Assembly: GCA_905221605.1 (NCBI GenBank)
Contig: CAJNDS010002159.1
Span: forward strand, 388,501 to 452,500
Origin: Symbiodinium natans
Lineage: Eukaryota; Sar; Dinophyceae; Suessiales; Symbiodiniaceae
DNA: 64,000 nt
Reading direction: 5' to 3'
Below the pieces are notes generated by a model that worked only from the letters and a program-made list of their open reading frames with translations, was not told the origin of the DNA and made no database searches. The position numbers were made by a program, and so were the translations under genes. Positions 56,701 through 62,943 of this stretch are shown piece by piece; positions within the stretch are counted from its first letter, which is position 1; each line of letters starts with the position of its first letter.

Positions 56701-58440
56701 GTGTTGCTTGCTTAAGAGGATGCTGTTGCAGTTTCAGGGGTTTCGGCTGAGGGGTGCCAAGATGCACGGTTGTGCTCGACCACGGATACTGCACAAACCC
56801 GAAACGCGAGCTCACACCCCTAAACCCTAAACCGCAAACCCTGAACCCTGAACCCTAAACCCTAAACTGCACACCCAGAACCTGAACCCTAAACCCGAAC
56901 CCCAAGCAGAATCAAGCAGCAGGACTGGCGGCGGTTGAGCCTTGGGCCTATGTTCACTCATTGCTGTTCCTACGGCCACAGACGCGAAAGGTTTAGTATG
57001 TAGGGTTGCTTGCGGTCAAAGCTTAGGGTATGGATTGGGCGTTCAGGATTTCGGGTTCAGGGTTCCCTGTCTGCCGAATCAGATGGATGCTCTTTGTGTA
57101 ACGATCCGGTAAGCAGCGCGCGGAGAGCCCGTGCCACAAACAGCTCCACGACGTACCCCTGAACCCTAAACCCTAAACCCGAAACGGCCCTAAACCCTAA
57201 ACTCAAAATACCCTAAACCCTAAGCTACACTAGCCCTTCGAGGGAGGGCACCCTCAATCCTAACCTGTACACCCCCTTGCACACCCCAAACCCTAAACCC
57301 TAGACCCTAAACCCGAAACCCTTAAGACACAAGGAATGTGATGGTCACTCGGGCACGCCGTGCACTGGTAGTGGTCGGCAACGCCATGACATTGTGGCCT
57401 GGGCTCCGTTTAGTTTGAAGGCTAGGGTTTAGGGTTCAGGGTTTCGGGTTTAGGGTTTAGGGTTAGGGTTTAGGGGTTTCCCTACAACGTACCCCCCTCT
57501 CTACTACCCCTAGGTTCCCCCCCCATATATAGATGGGTGCAGTAGCGAAGGTTTGGTTGGCTTCCAGCTTTCTTTAGGGTAGCAATATGGTCCCTTAAGT
57601 TTTGGAACTTCTTATATACCATAAAACTCGAGGGACCTAGACCTCAGAACCCTTTATAGAAGGTGAGGGATCGCATTGAGAGACCATGTAACTTCCCTTA
57701 GAGGCTTCTGTCTTTAGGGTTTCAGGGTTTGACTTTGAGCCTGTAGGTTTTTGCTGTAATTCTTTGCCTTAGGGGCTTCAACGAAACTCAGGTATCACAC
57801 GTTCGAACCACCTCATACTACTAGGGTTTTAGGATTTAGGGATTCGGGGGGTTTAGGGTTTAGGGTTTAGGATTTAGGGATCCGGGTTTGGGGTTTAGGG
57901 ATAAGGGTTTAGGGTTCAGGGTGCTACCCCATCCCGAAGTCTTCCCATCCCGAAGTCTTCCCTCCTCCAAAGACCTCCAAATCGAGGGATGCTTGTGCCT
58001 ATGAGGTCACAGGGCTTAGGATTTAGGGTTTAGGGTTTAGGGTTTAGGGTTTAGGTTCCTTTTGAGTTGCGGGGGTAGTTGGAGGACCTGCGGAGGGGAT
58101 GAGTTTCGAAGCTAAAACTCGCCAGACACTTGTAAACGGAACCGACATGAAGGTGGTTGTTGCTAAGTATAGACAGTATAGACCTGAGTGCGAACACATG
58201 TACTCACTTCAATGCCAGGAAGTCGCCTAACCCCTAGTTCCCAACCCTACACAATCGCTCTACTCAGGGTTTAGGGTTTAGGGTTTAGGGTTTAGGGTTT
58301 AGGGTTTAGGGTTTAGGGTTTAGGGTTTAGGTTTTTGGGTTTTGGGTTTTGGGTTTTGGGCCTACAATTAATTGCCCTACTGCCTCTACTCGAGGTGCAA
58401 AGATGACTATTGGCGCAAGTGGTTGCCAAGCGGCACTTGA
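33702..58440 (+). CDS. UPF1/DNA2-type superfamily 1 RNA/DNA helicase, shredded into small exons
   Basis: Exons on the + strand, all short and in helicase motif order: 33702-33971, ~34029-34130, 34684-34784 (motif I, GPPGTGKT), 36495-36558, 38082-38145 (Ia, LLATSECNVAVDNIAEG), 38859-38915 (GIRVVRIGRLEK), 39585-39686, 40523-40590, 42578-42668, 43434-43500, 44193-44299, 44928-44990, ~45713-45787 (CEVICATTIASGSN), 46873-46963 (II, LIDEVAQATE), 50785-50840 (LDTQYRAHP), ~51070-51098, 52269-~52370 (IYNGKLLHGV), 52859-52920, 53127-53171, 53788-53852 (DIGVITP), 54151-54223, 55179-55228 (V, ASVDNFQGRE), 55742-55780, 56138-56172 (GFLQDRP), 57334-57398 (VI, VTRARRALVVVGN), 58403-58440. Known role of the family: ATP-driven 5'-3' unwinding, e.g. 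nonsense-mediated decay. The GDxxQLxP exon (motif III) was not found. The 5' end is not defined. Confidence 0.8.
33792..33893 (+). mobile_element. Introner-like TIR element, family I, TSD ATGT
   Basis: GGGTAGTTTCCTAAATTAGG at the left pairs with CCTAATTTAGAGAACTACCC at the right. ATGT flanks both sides (33788-33791, 33894-33897). Removing it with one ATGT joins SGASFKMDVELADTTGVLQ in one frame. No AG is present at the right end, so splicing would be non-canonical if it is an intron. Confidence 0.8.
34684..34784 (+). CDS. Helicase exon, motif I (Walker A)
   Basis: After a CAG acceptor the frame reads RLPAGQAIMNSMSKRLTIVQ and then GPPGTGKTHTLLG, the Q-motif-like lead and Walker A loop of UPF1/DNA2-type helicases. 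The Lys codon is at 34766-34768. The frame closes at TAG where TTTAGGG repeats begin, so the donor lies just before it. Confidence 0.9.
34796..34918 (+). repeat. CTTAGGG variant array
   Basis: Two or three TTTAGGG units pass into about fifteen CTTAGGG units, with one CGTAGGG. Confidence 0.95.
34967..35079 (+). mobile_element. Introner family D copy in non-coding DNA, TSD GGGT
   Basis: It runs from CTAGGACCCAGAGTAGG to CTCCTGGGTCTAG, flanked by GGGT on both sides. The target is telomere-type repeat, so this insertion post-dates the array. Partial left-end copies are at about 15155-15260 and 53310-53395. Confidence 0.8.
35966..36054. repeat. AT dinucleotide repeat with ACCCTATA units
   Basis: Long (TA)n tracts alternate with ACCCTATA, apparently an expansion of CCCTATA-type telomere variants. 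Confidence 0.9.
37190..37285 (+). repeat. CTTTAGGG octamer array
   Basis: About ten GGGCTTTA units follow two TTTAGGGG units. Confidence 0.95.
37385..37632. mobile_element. Palindromic element family P3 with TTTAGGG interruption
   Basis: AGGGTAGTTACATGGTCCC and the terminal complementary GGGGCCATGGCAACTACCC define the ends at about 37487-37632. A second left-end-like block (GGGTAGTTACTAGTACTTAC) at 37386 is separated by TTTAGGG units. Related copies are at 13985-14097, 43972-44102 and about 57590-57706. Confidence 0.6.
38082..38145 (+). CDS. Helicase exon, motif Ia
   Basis: After TTGTCAG it reads YKPLLATSECNVAVDNIAEG. This matches the conserved L-x-x-x-S-N-x-A-V-D-x-I block after Walker A in UPF1-like helicases. 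Confidence 0.88.
38692..38719 (+). repeat. Poly-G run
   Basis: A run of about 28 G, near a helicase exon and not coding. Confidence 0.9.
38859..38915 (+). CDS. Helicase exon, region after motif Ia
   Basis: It reads GLVDNGIRVVRIGRLEKALG. It fits the family's L-x-x-x-G-x-x-V-V-R-x-G segment between motifs Ia and II, directly in the expected order. Confidence 0.8.
40858..42194 (+). CDS. GH18 (chitinase-like) glycoside hydrolase, inside a helicase intron
   Basis: Exons: ~40858-41027, 41146-41280, 41494-41572, 41667-~41907, ~42109-42194. An early strand reads NYVVLGGDG. Exon 2 carries the family active-site block as NIDFDMEGI (D-x-x-D-x-D-x-E type; Glu codon 41216-41218). Exon 4 reads LDYFAVMIHGGSM and later SGIPASKIILALT, both typical barrel strands. 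The last exon has SIWQLKDL, where GH18 proteins place a conserved Trp, and ends at TAG 42192. About 240-260 residues are visible, short for the family. No signal peptide or start exon was found; 5' exons may lie upstream of 40800. The likely reaction is hydrolysis of beta-1,4-GlcNAc polymers or a lectin-like derivative. Introns are introners of families B, A and C plus one CCCTAAA-bearing intron. Confidence 0.82.
41032..41145 (+). mobile_element. Introner family B, TSD GATC
   Basis: It runs from CTCAGTAGCTGAGTGAG to AACTCAGCAACTAAG, flanked by GATC at 41028-41031 and 41146-41149. The join gives GVGQKIPPASLLHDWMG in frame. Confidence 0.92.
41285..41493 (+). mobile_element. Introner family A with TTTAGGG array, TSD GTAT
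   Basis: It runs from CTTGGTAGCCCAGTGGTACC to GGTTACTGGGCTACCAAG, flanked by GTAT on both sides. A block of about 13 TTTAGGG units (41366-41457) splits AACCAAAGAAGGG from GTGCCCTTATTAG. The join gives CNDLRSKYGKDIKCQ in frame. Confidence 0.93.
41573..41666 (+). mobile_element. Introner family C, 9-bp TSD GATACCTTG
   Basis: It runs from TCATAGTTGGGTACC to ACCATGAACTAG. GATACCTTG is repeated exactly at 41564-41572 and 41667-41675. The join gives VKVADTLDYFAVMIHGG in frame. The longer duplication separates this family from A, B, D, E and F. Confidence 0.92.
42578..42668 (+). CDS. Helicase exon, acidic linker
   Basis: After CTCAG the reading is Glu/Asp-rich (EAALEEEFIDEDEDPGMQM). It sits between motif Ia and motif II exons and would be a disordered insertion. 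Assignment to the helicase is by position. Confidence 0.5.
42967..43078 (+). mobile_element. Introner family A in intron DNA, TSD TCAA
   Basis: This is a near-consensus copy from CTTGGTAGCCCAGTGGTACC to GGTTACTGGGCTACCAAG, 112 bp, with perfect TCAA flanks and no telomere-type insertion. It is the best reference for family A in the window. Confidence 0.93.
43434..43500 (+). CDS. Helicase exon, acidic linker
   Basis: After ATCAG it reads EPGEEPEDRYGEEWKTWREC. It is placed with the helicase by strand and order only. Confidence 0.45.
43711..43818. mobile_element. Palindromic element family P4
   Basis: ATATGGTGGTTTCCGAAAAT at the left and CATTTTGAGAAAATACCCATAT at the right are loosely complementary, with the family's GGTGCCC/GGGGCACT inner blocks. 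Non-coding. Confidence 0.5.
44193..44299 (+). CDS. Helicase exon, basic linker
   Basis: The frame reads VGTPPRLRDKQLRKRANERR and is open from a CCCCAG acceptor to CATAGG. It is probably the charged helix before the AD-V-I block. Placement is by order. Confidence 0.45.
44630..44815. mobile_element. Palindromic element, family P6 copy
   Basis: AAGCGGTTCCTATACACTG at the left and TATAGGTGCCTGTACC at the right enclose the same GGAGTACTATRC and CTGGGTTCCTAT blocks as the 9742-9868 copy. Confidence 0.5.
44928..44990 (+). CDS. Helicase exon before the CAT block
   Basis: It reads FERDRVLEQAEASRLQGADV. The family has E-R-x-L-x-x-A-D-V-I here, directly followed in this gene by the exon at 45713. Confidence 0.7.
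45365..45468. mobile_element. Palindromic element family P1
   Basis: TTGGGATGTTCCCCCTTAT at the left and AAAGGGGAACATCCCAA at the right are complementary, and the inner arms CAGTCCTTAAT / ATAGGACTGTTA also pair. Confidence 0.75.
45713..45787 (+). CDS. Helicase exon leading into motif II
   Basis: It reads LETCEVICATTIASGSNQLS, then GFTFRG. The next exon continues VLIDEVAQATE, so the join reproduces the family's V-I-C-x-T-x-x-G...F-x-x-V-x-I-D-E order. The join needs a GA-AG splice (CCGAG|GAGTGA), a donor type known in dinoflagellates. Confidence 0.85.
45843..45950 (+). repeat. TTTAGGG array
   Basis: About fifteen perfect units between two helicase exons. Confidence 0.95.
46873..46963 (+). 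CDS. Helicase exon, motif II (Walker B)
   Basis: It reads VLIDEVAQATETSCAVPIVC and then RNAQQLAPL. D-E-x-x-Q-A-T-E is the UPF1/DNA2-type motif II; the Asp codon is at 46884-46886. Confidence 0.9.
46964..48700. repeat. Helicase intron: degenerate CCCTAAA/TTTAGGG and P5 element
   Basis: TTTAGGG arrays lie at 47734-47790 and 47919-47994. Family P5 (TACTATTTGCTTAAGAACCCC) is at about 48176-48320 with an AT repeat inside. Poly-G and poly-C runs are at 48371-48389, 48574-48590 and 48679-48693. No motif III exon was recognised. Confidence 0.6.
48700..50630. other. Repeat-free GC-moderate block with unassigned overlapping ORFs
   Basis: There is no TTTAGGG unit for about 1.9 kb, unlike the rest of the window. 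Open frames include + 48732-49247, + 49261-49611 (IHRGHALFLVVSGHCGSLSH) and - 50222-50590, in different frames and strands. None resembles a known domain to me. It lies in the intron between helicase motif II and the QYRxHP exon. It may be a decayed inserted gene, retrocopy or retroelement. I saw no terminal repeats. Confidence 0.4.
50785..50840 (+). CDS. Helicase exon, QYRxHP motif
   Basis: The frame reads GAGVPYQFLDTQYRAHP. G-V-x-x-x-x-L-x-x-Q-Y-R-x-H-P is diagnostic of UPF1-like helicases (RecA2 start). The next exon near 51070 supplies MLMEFSS. Confidence 0.88.
51752..51897. mobile_element. Palindromic element family P2, complete
   Basis: CTACTTGGAGGTTCATGGTA at the left and TACCATGAACCTCCAAGTA at the right are perfect complements. 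Inner TAACTGTACTTATAA blocks also mirror. About 145 bp, non-coding. Confidence 0.85.
52159..52256 (-). repeat. CCCTAAA array
   Basis: About fourteen perfect units directly before a helicase exon. Confidence 0.95.
52269..52370 (+). CDS. Helicase exon, YNGKL region
   Basis: It reads NIYNGKLLHGVKGSERP and then NGLPWPGHGD. This matches the F-Y-x-G-x-L-x-x-G-V and later F-x-W-P pattern of the family. Confidence 0.82.
53127..53171 (+). CDS. Helicase exon, 45 nt
   Basis: EGESKANTAEALLIK lies between CAG and AAG|GTCGGG. The family has S-x-x-N-x-x-E-A here. This is one of the smallest exons and uses a GT donor. Confidence 0.8.
53788..53852 (+). CDS. Helicase exon, motif IV region
   Basis: It reads DLVQRVLDRGEVMLQDIGVI, then TP, split before the Tyr. 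The next exon at 54151 begins YKGQVRVLRRLF. CC|GTAGCT joined to GGAG|GTAC gives the family's I-G-V-I-T-P-Y-x-x-Q, a canonical GT-AG intron. Confidence 0.9.
54151..54223 (+). CDS. Helicase exon after TPY
   Basis: It reads YKGQVRVLRRLFHSPGAFIL and then PEDQ. It continues the T-P-Y-x-x-Q motif from the previous exon. Confidence 0.85.
55179..55228 (+). CDS. Helicase exon, motif V
   Basis: It reads EVTALEIASVDNFQGRE. V-E-I-x-x-V-D-x-F-Q-G-R-E is the UPF1 motif V. The exon at 55742 continues KEIIIFSAVRCN. Confidence 0.9.
56202..56349. mobile_element. Palindromic element family P2, complete
   Basis: CTACTTGGAGGTTCATGGTA and ACCATGGACCTCCAAGTAG form the ends, lying 30 bp downstream of a helicase exon (56138-56172). 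Confidence 0.85.
57334..57398 (+). CDS. Helicase exon, motif VI
   Basis: It reads NVMVTRARRALVVVGNAMTL. N-V-A-x-T-R-A-R is the family's motif VI arginine-finger block. In-frame linkage to the 56138-56172 exon (GFLQDRP) needs a small exon that I could not place. Confidence 0.88.
58403..58440 (+). CDS. Probable last helicase exon
   Basis: DDYWRKWLPSGT and then TGA. UPF1-like proteins have a short W-x-x-x-L segment after motif VI. The exon is tiny and the call depends on order. Confidence 0.5.
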
Positions 58441-58582
58441 GAAGGGCGTTTTGGGCTTCTACATCTAAACCCTAAACCCTATTAACAACCCTAAACCCTA
58501 GACACAAGACACTAGGCACTCAAGGCTGAGAGCAGGGTTTGGGGGTTTAGGGTTTAGGGTTTAAGGTTTAGGGTTAGCACGG

Positions 58583-58676
58583 TCTCTGAAACAACGTGTG
58601 GTCCTGAGTGCATGCGGATGCCACGGCCTGAGCCTTGGATCCCAAAGTTCTACAAGTTCAACAAGCCACTGGCCCT
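58583..58676 (+). CDS. Possible exon of a downstream gene
   Basis: The frame reads CGPECMRMPRPEPWIPKFYK and then FNKPL, bounded by repeats. It looks coding. It may still belong to the helicase or start a new gene. Confidence 0.35.
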
Positions 58677-58702
58677 AAACCCTAAACCCTAAACCCTAAA
58701 CC

Positions 58703-59115
58703 CCTAAGCCCTGAACCCTAAACCCTAAACCCTAAACCCTAAACCCTAAACCCTAAACCCTAAACCCTAAACCCTAAACCCTAAACCCTAAACCCTAAAC
58801 CCTAAACCCTAAACCCTAAACCCTAAGCCAACTCATCCCGAGGCTAAGATCATCCAGGAGCCCAGCCCAAACAGCCCGAGAGCCTGGTCTAGAAAGCCCC
58901 AACGCCCAATTTAGGGTTTAGGGTTTAGGGTTGAGGGCTTGAAAACCCTAAACCTCCTAAACCCCCTAAATCCTATACCCCAAACCCTAAACTCTAAAAC
59001 CGAAACCCTAAACCCTAAACCCTAAACCCTAAACCCTAAACCCTAAACCCTAAACCCTAAACCCTAAACCCTAAACCCTAAACCCTAAACCCTAAACCCT
59101 AAACCCTAAACCCTG
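58703..59115 (-). repeat. Two long CCCTAAA arrays around a small unique island
   Basis: About seventeen units at 58703-58826 and fifteen at 59005-59115. The island 58832-58905 (reads HPEAKIIQEPSPNSPRAW) may be coding. Confidence 0.85.
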
Positions 59116-59337
59116 AGCTGGGGGAAGCCTCAGGCTTCAGTGCACCGAAAAGCAGGGAGGAGCCAGGAAGGGAACCGTGAAGAAGGCCCCTTGGAGTCTG
59201 CTTCCGTGACCCTCTTGGGGTTTAGGGTTTAGGGTTTAGGGTTTAGGGTTTAGGGTTTAGGGTTTAGAGACCCTCTGAACACTAAACCCTGAGCCCTAAA
59301 GAACGAGGGATCCCCTCCTGCACTTGACCCGTGAACC

Positions 59338-59472
59338 CTACTTGGCGGTCATGGTACTTATGAACCAATCATAATTGTACGTATGACCCACCTTAAGCGC
59401 CCTAATACAATTATAAGTACAGATATAAGTACTGCTCTCATTTGTTAGTATGTACCATGAACCTCCAAGTAG
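59338..59472. mobile_element. Palindromic element family P2, complete
   Basis: CTACTTGGCGGTCATGGTAC and GTACCATGAACCTCCAAGTAG form the ends, with shared inner ACCAATCATAATTGTAC. Confidence 0.8.
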
Positions 59473-59613
59473 GCCCCTGAAGCCCCAGACCCACCGTGCT
59501 CCAGGGGTGTTTCGGGCTTTGGGTGGTTTAGTAGGGACTCGGTTGGCTTTGGGGTTTAGGGTTTAGGCTTTAGGCTTCAGGGTTCACGGGTTCAGAGAGT
59601 TAGGGGTTTAGGG

Positions 59614-59705
59614 TTGGATGTTCCGCTCCTCAACAGGGATTATAGTACTCCCCCCCCCATTATAATCGCTATTGAGGACTGTTAGCATAAGGGGGAACAT
59701 CCCAA
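59614..59705. mobile_element. Palindromic element family P1
   Basis: TTGGATGTTCCGC at the left and GGGGGAACATCCCAA at the right pair, with TATAGTACTCCCC / CATTATAATC around the centre. Confidence 0.75.
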
Positions 59706-59954
59706 GTTTAGGGTTAAGCTTAGGGTTTCTGGAGACTCGGGGACCTAGCATCTGGGATTTCTGGGATGGTTTGGAGCTCACGCACTGAAATCTCCAACAG
59801 AAACCGCCTCGCCCCCGCCCCCCAAGGTATGGGCCCCATTTTTGGGCCTTCAACTTTGGGACTTTTGTTACCTATGATGTACTTCCCTAGCATACATTAA
59901 GAGTTAAAAGCTTGAGCGCCGTGTCTGCCTGAAAGCCCCAACGCCCCTCCAAAA

Positions 59955-60060
59955 AAAATACAAACACAATACTAACAATAATAATAATAATAATAGTAGC
60001 AATAACAATAATAACAAAAACAATAATAATAGTAAACAAGAAAACAATGAAATAAATCAT
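59955..60060. repeat. AT-rich AAT/AAC trinucleotide tract
   Basis: (AAT)n with AAC and AGT variants. It contrasts strongly with the GC-richer surroundings. Confidence 0.85.
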
Positions 60061-60831
60061 GAAAAACCCAGGACCCAGAAAGCCTGAACTCTACCTTGAC
60101 GCTGTAACCCCGAAAGCCCCCCACTGAAATCTAACAGCCTGAAAGGCCTCAGCCCTAAACCCTGGGTTTAGGGTACCTCCTGAACCACCTGGTGCTTCAG
60201 GCTCTGTTGGATGGTGACACCAACGACCCTCGATTTTTTTTGGGGTTGAGGTCTTGCTTTAAAAGGTTTAGGGTTGAGGGTTAGGGGCAGGGTTTGATGG
60301 GTTTGGGGGGTATTGGGTGTATAGGCTTAGGGTTGAATACAATCCCGAGCACTGGATGGGTTGACGGTCTTTTGGGGGTTAGTTGCTGTTGTCTGTAGGA
60401 TTCAAAGGTTTCGGGGTTGCAGTAGGTTGCTACGGTTTGGGATGGAAGGTGTAGGGTGTCACCCCAAACCCTAACCCTTACTTGGATCTTGTTTGTTTGG
60501 ATGGGCGCACGGGGGGTGGTGTGTGCTAGACGCCTGAGACTGGATGGACCCGAAACCCAGTCCCTAAACCTGAACACGCAAGACCTGCGTACCACGTCGG
60601 GCGGGGACTGAGGCCTTGGAATTCGCTAGTACAAACACAAAGGGGTTTTAGGGCTCAGGCGGTGGCTAGCAGCACAAGGATACGTGGCAAGAAGATGGAG
60701 TGCCCAGTAGTAGATTTTAGTGGTTCAGGGGTTTAGGGGTTTAGGGGTTTAGGGGTTTAGGGTCTAGGGTTTAGAGTCTAGGGTTTAGGGGAACCCTGTG
60801 TACATGCTTAGTCACTCAGCAAGCTTGGAAA

Positions 60832-61125
60832 CGTGACAAGCGCCGAGGAGAACATCCAGCCGTGCCCTTTGCTTGATAAGCCGGGGGTCGCCAGCGACTT
60901 TGTGTGGCCGGCATCTTTGCTACAACCCTGGACCCCACTTGAGAGTTTACAAAGATGAGGGAGCCCCTATAATAGGCCCCCAAGTAGTGGGATCCCCTTG
61001 TAATCAGGACCCCAATAAGGTACCCCTAATGTCGCAAAAAAGAACATGTAAATGCGCAAGCCCGAATTCCTGTGTCCTGAGTGTCAGCTCGGCGGGGTGG
61101 CAAAATCCCTGAGTCCCATTGCGCT
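60832..61125 (+). CDS. Two possible exons flanking palindromic element P4
   Basis: At 60832-60946 the frame reads VTSAEENIQPCPLLDKPGVA and then SDFVWPASLLQPWTPLESLQ. After the family P4 copy (60946-61040) a frame at 61049-61125 reads MRKPEFLCPECQLGGVAKSL, with a CxxC pair. Both look coding and may be one exon interrupted by the element. No family is recognised. Confidence 0.4.
60946..61040. mobile_element. Palindromic element family P4, reverse orientation
   Basis: It contains GGATCCCCTTGTAATCAGGA and CCCCAATAAGGTACCCCTAA, matching the complement of the 6008-6112 copy. It sits between coding-like segments, so it may act as an intron. Confidence 0.6.
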
Positions 61126-61321
61126 GCCTGAAAGTTTTTTGTTTCCAACTTATTGTATTTTTTTGGGGGGGGGATGTAGGCCGGAAGGGTAGGCGCGTTT
61201 GTGGGCTCGTCTTGACATCCTCCCAAAACCGTGGGGTATCCCTGAACCCCAAACCCTGAAAACCCTGAACTGGCCCTAAACCCGAAACCCGAAACCCTAA
61301 ACCCTAAACCACCTCAAGTAA

Positions 61322-61716
61322 ACCGGCCCCAATCCCACAACTCCTTCTCTTGGTAGCCCAGTGGTGCCTCTTGCCCTTTTTGTTTGGTTATGGTTCCCCT
61401 TATCAACCAACCCTAAACCCTAAACCCTAAACCCTAAACCCTAAACCCTAAACCCTAAACCCTAAACCCTAAACCCTAAACCCTAAACCCTAAACCCTAA
61501 AACATAAACCCTAAACCCTAAACCCTAAACCCTAAACCCTAAACCCTAAACCCTAAACCCTAAACCCTAAACCCTAAACCCTAACCCTAAACCCTAAACC
61601 CTTATTATGAGATGGTTGCTGAGCTACCAAGTTCTGGCAAAGGACTTGGACTTCCCCACAGATCCAGCAGCGAGCTGGACAGCAGCCGAGGTGGCGTGGG
61701 GGTTTGGCGACCTTTC
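61322..61716 (+). CDS. Exon interrupted by an introner
   Basis: Removing the element at 61349-61631 and one TTCT joins APIPQLLLAKDLDFPTDPAA and then SWTAAEVAWGFGD in one frame. The residue mix is strongly coding. The function is unknown; it may belong to the same gene as the 60.8 and 63.4 kb islands. Confidence 0.45.
61349..61631 (+). mobile_element. Introner family A expanded by a CCCTAAA array, TSD TTCT
   Basis: It runs from CTTGGTAGCCCAGTGGTGCC to GGTTGCTGAGCTACCAAG, flanked by TTCT. About 195 bp of CCCTAAA (61404-61598) begins exactly at the family's ACCAACCC block and ends at CCCTTATTATGAGATGG. Confidence 0.92.
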
Positions 61717-61844
61717 GAAACCCTAAACCCTAAACCCGAAACCCTAAACCCTAAACCCTAAACCCTGTAGCCCCTGAAGGTTTTGGGTTAACGGTTCTCG
61801 GGTGCACGGGTTTCGGGCACTTGTGGCTTTCAAAAAAAAAGCCC

Positions 61845-62310
61845 CTAGGCCCAAAACCCTAGGCCCCGGAGATTGGGTTGACTTGAGAGTTCAGGAGTGT
61901 AGGGCAGAGGGTCGAGGGCTGAGGGTTTTGGGCGTTCAGGGTGGAGAGCGTACAAGATGCCGCTTGATCGGGGAGCGCGAGGCAACGGCGAGCAGCGTGA
62001 AGCAAACCTCTTGCCATTCCAGTGTTTGCTCAAACTGACATAGACAGAGCACATGCGCATGAGTCGTGACGCTTTGTCTAAAGAACTACGACGCAGTCTT
62101 GCTACGTTCCATGGTTTGGTGTGTTGCGAACCATGTGACTGCAAGAGCAAAAAGGCAATGTCCATATCGGCCCTGCCTCGCAGTATACTTGGAAGGGTCT
62201 GGTGTAAAAAACACTAGGCCCAAAACCCTAGGCCCAAAACCCCAGGCCCAAAACCCTAGGCCCAAAACCCTAGGCCCAAAACCCTGCTGCTGCTGCTGGG
62301 TCTATACCTT
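61845..62310. other. Repeat-poor stretch with open frames on both strands
   Basis: A minus frame (61845-62165) and plus frames are open, but none has a recognisable pattern. CCCTAGGCCCAAAA units repeat at 62215-62285. I cannot assign a gene. Confidence 0.35.
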
Positions 62311-62504
62311 ACCCTAAACCCTAGACCCTAAGCTCCTTAGATACACCTAGCCACATATGAGGCTTTAGAGGGCTTAGCCCCAAAAGCACAGTTCCCGTCC
62401 CGGAGCCGCCCGAAGCCTTGAGAAGCAGAGATCCCAAGTCCCAAGGGTCCCCGCCACCGTGCTCCAAGTCTGGCTCACCCCCCCCCCCCCCCCCCTGTCC
62501 TCCC

Positions 62505-62770
62505 AGAGAGTTTAGGGGTTAGGGTTAGGGGTTGGGGTTTAGGGGTTAGGGGTTTAGGGGTTTAGGGGTTTAGGGGTTAGGGGTTAGGGGTTTAGGGGTT
62601 AGGGGTTAGGGGTTTTAGGGGTTTAGGGGTTAGGGGTTAGGGTTTAGGGTTTAGGGGTTTAGGGGGGGTTTAGGGGTTTAGGGGTTTAGGGGTTTAGGGG
62701 TTTAGGGGTTTAGGGGTTTAGGGGTTTAGGGGTTTAGGGGTTTAGGGGTTTAGGGGTTCGGGTGTAGGGT
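62505..62770 (+). repeat. TTTAGGGG / TTAGGGG array
   Basis: About 30 units of the octamer TTTAGGGG and its TTAGGGG variant, bordered by poly-C at 62479-62494. Confidence 0.95.
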
Positions 62771-62943
62771 TTAGGGTTTCGGGCTTAACTCTACACCAAC
62801 CCTCGTCCCTAGGTAGAGCCCCGAGACAGCAAACGCGCAGGCCACCACCGATGCCCTGGCCCAGAGCAGTTGGCAGGCTTAGAACCGTTTGGGGCATTAT
62901 CTAGGGTTTAGGGTTTAGGGTTTAGGGTTTCGGGTTCAGGGAA

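Noticed and set aside
56982-56990. A 9-nt microexon (ACGCGAAAG) linking helicase exons 56138 and 57334
   Set aside because: The join gives an immediate stop in the motif VI frame, so it cannot be the missing link as placed.
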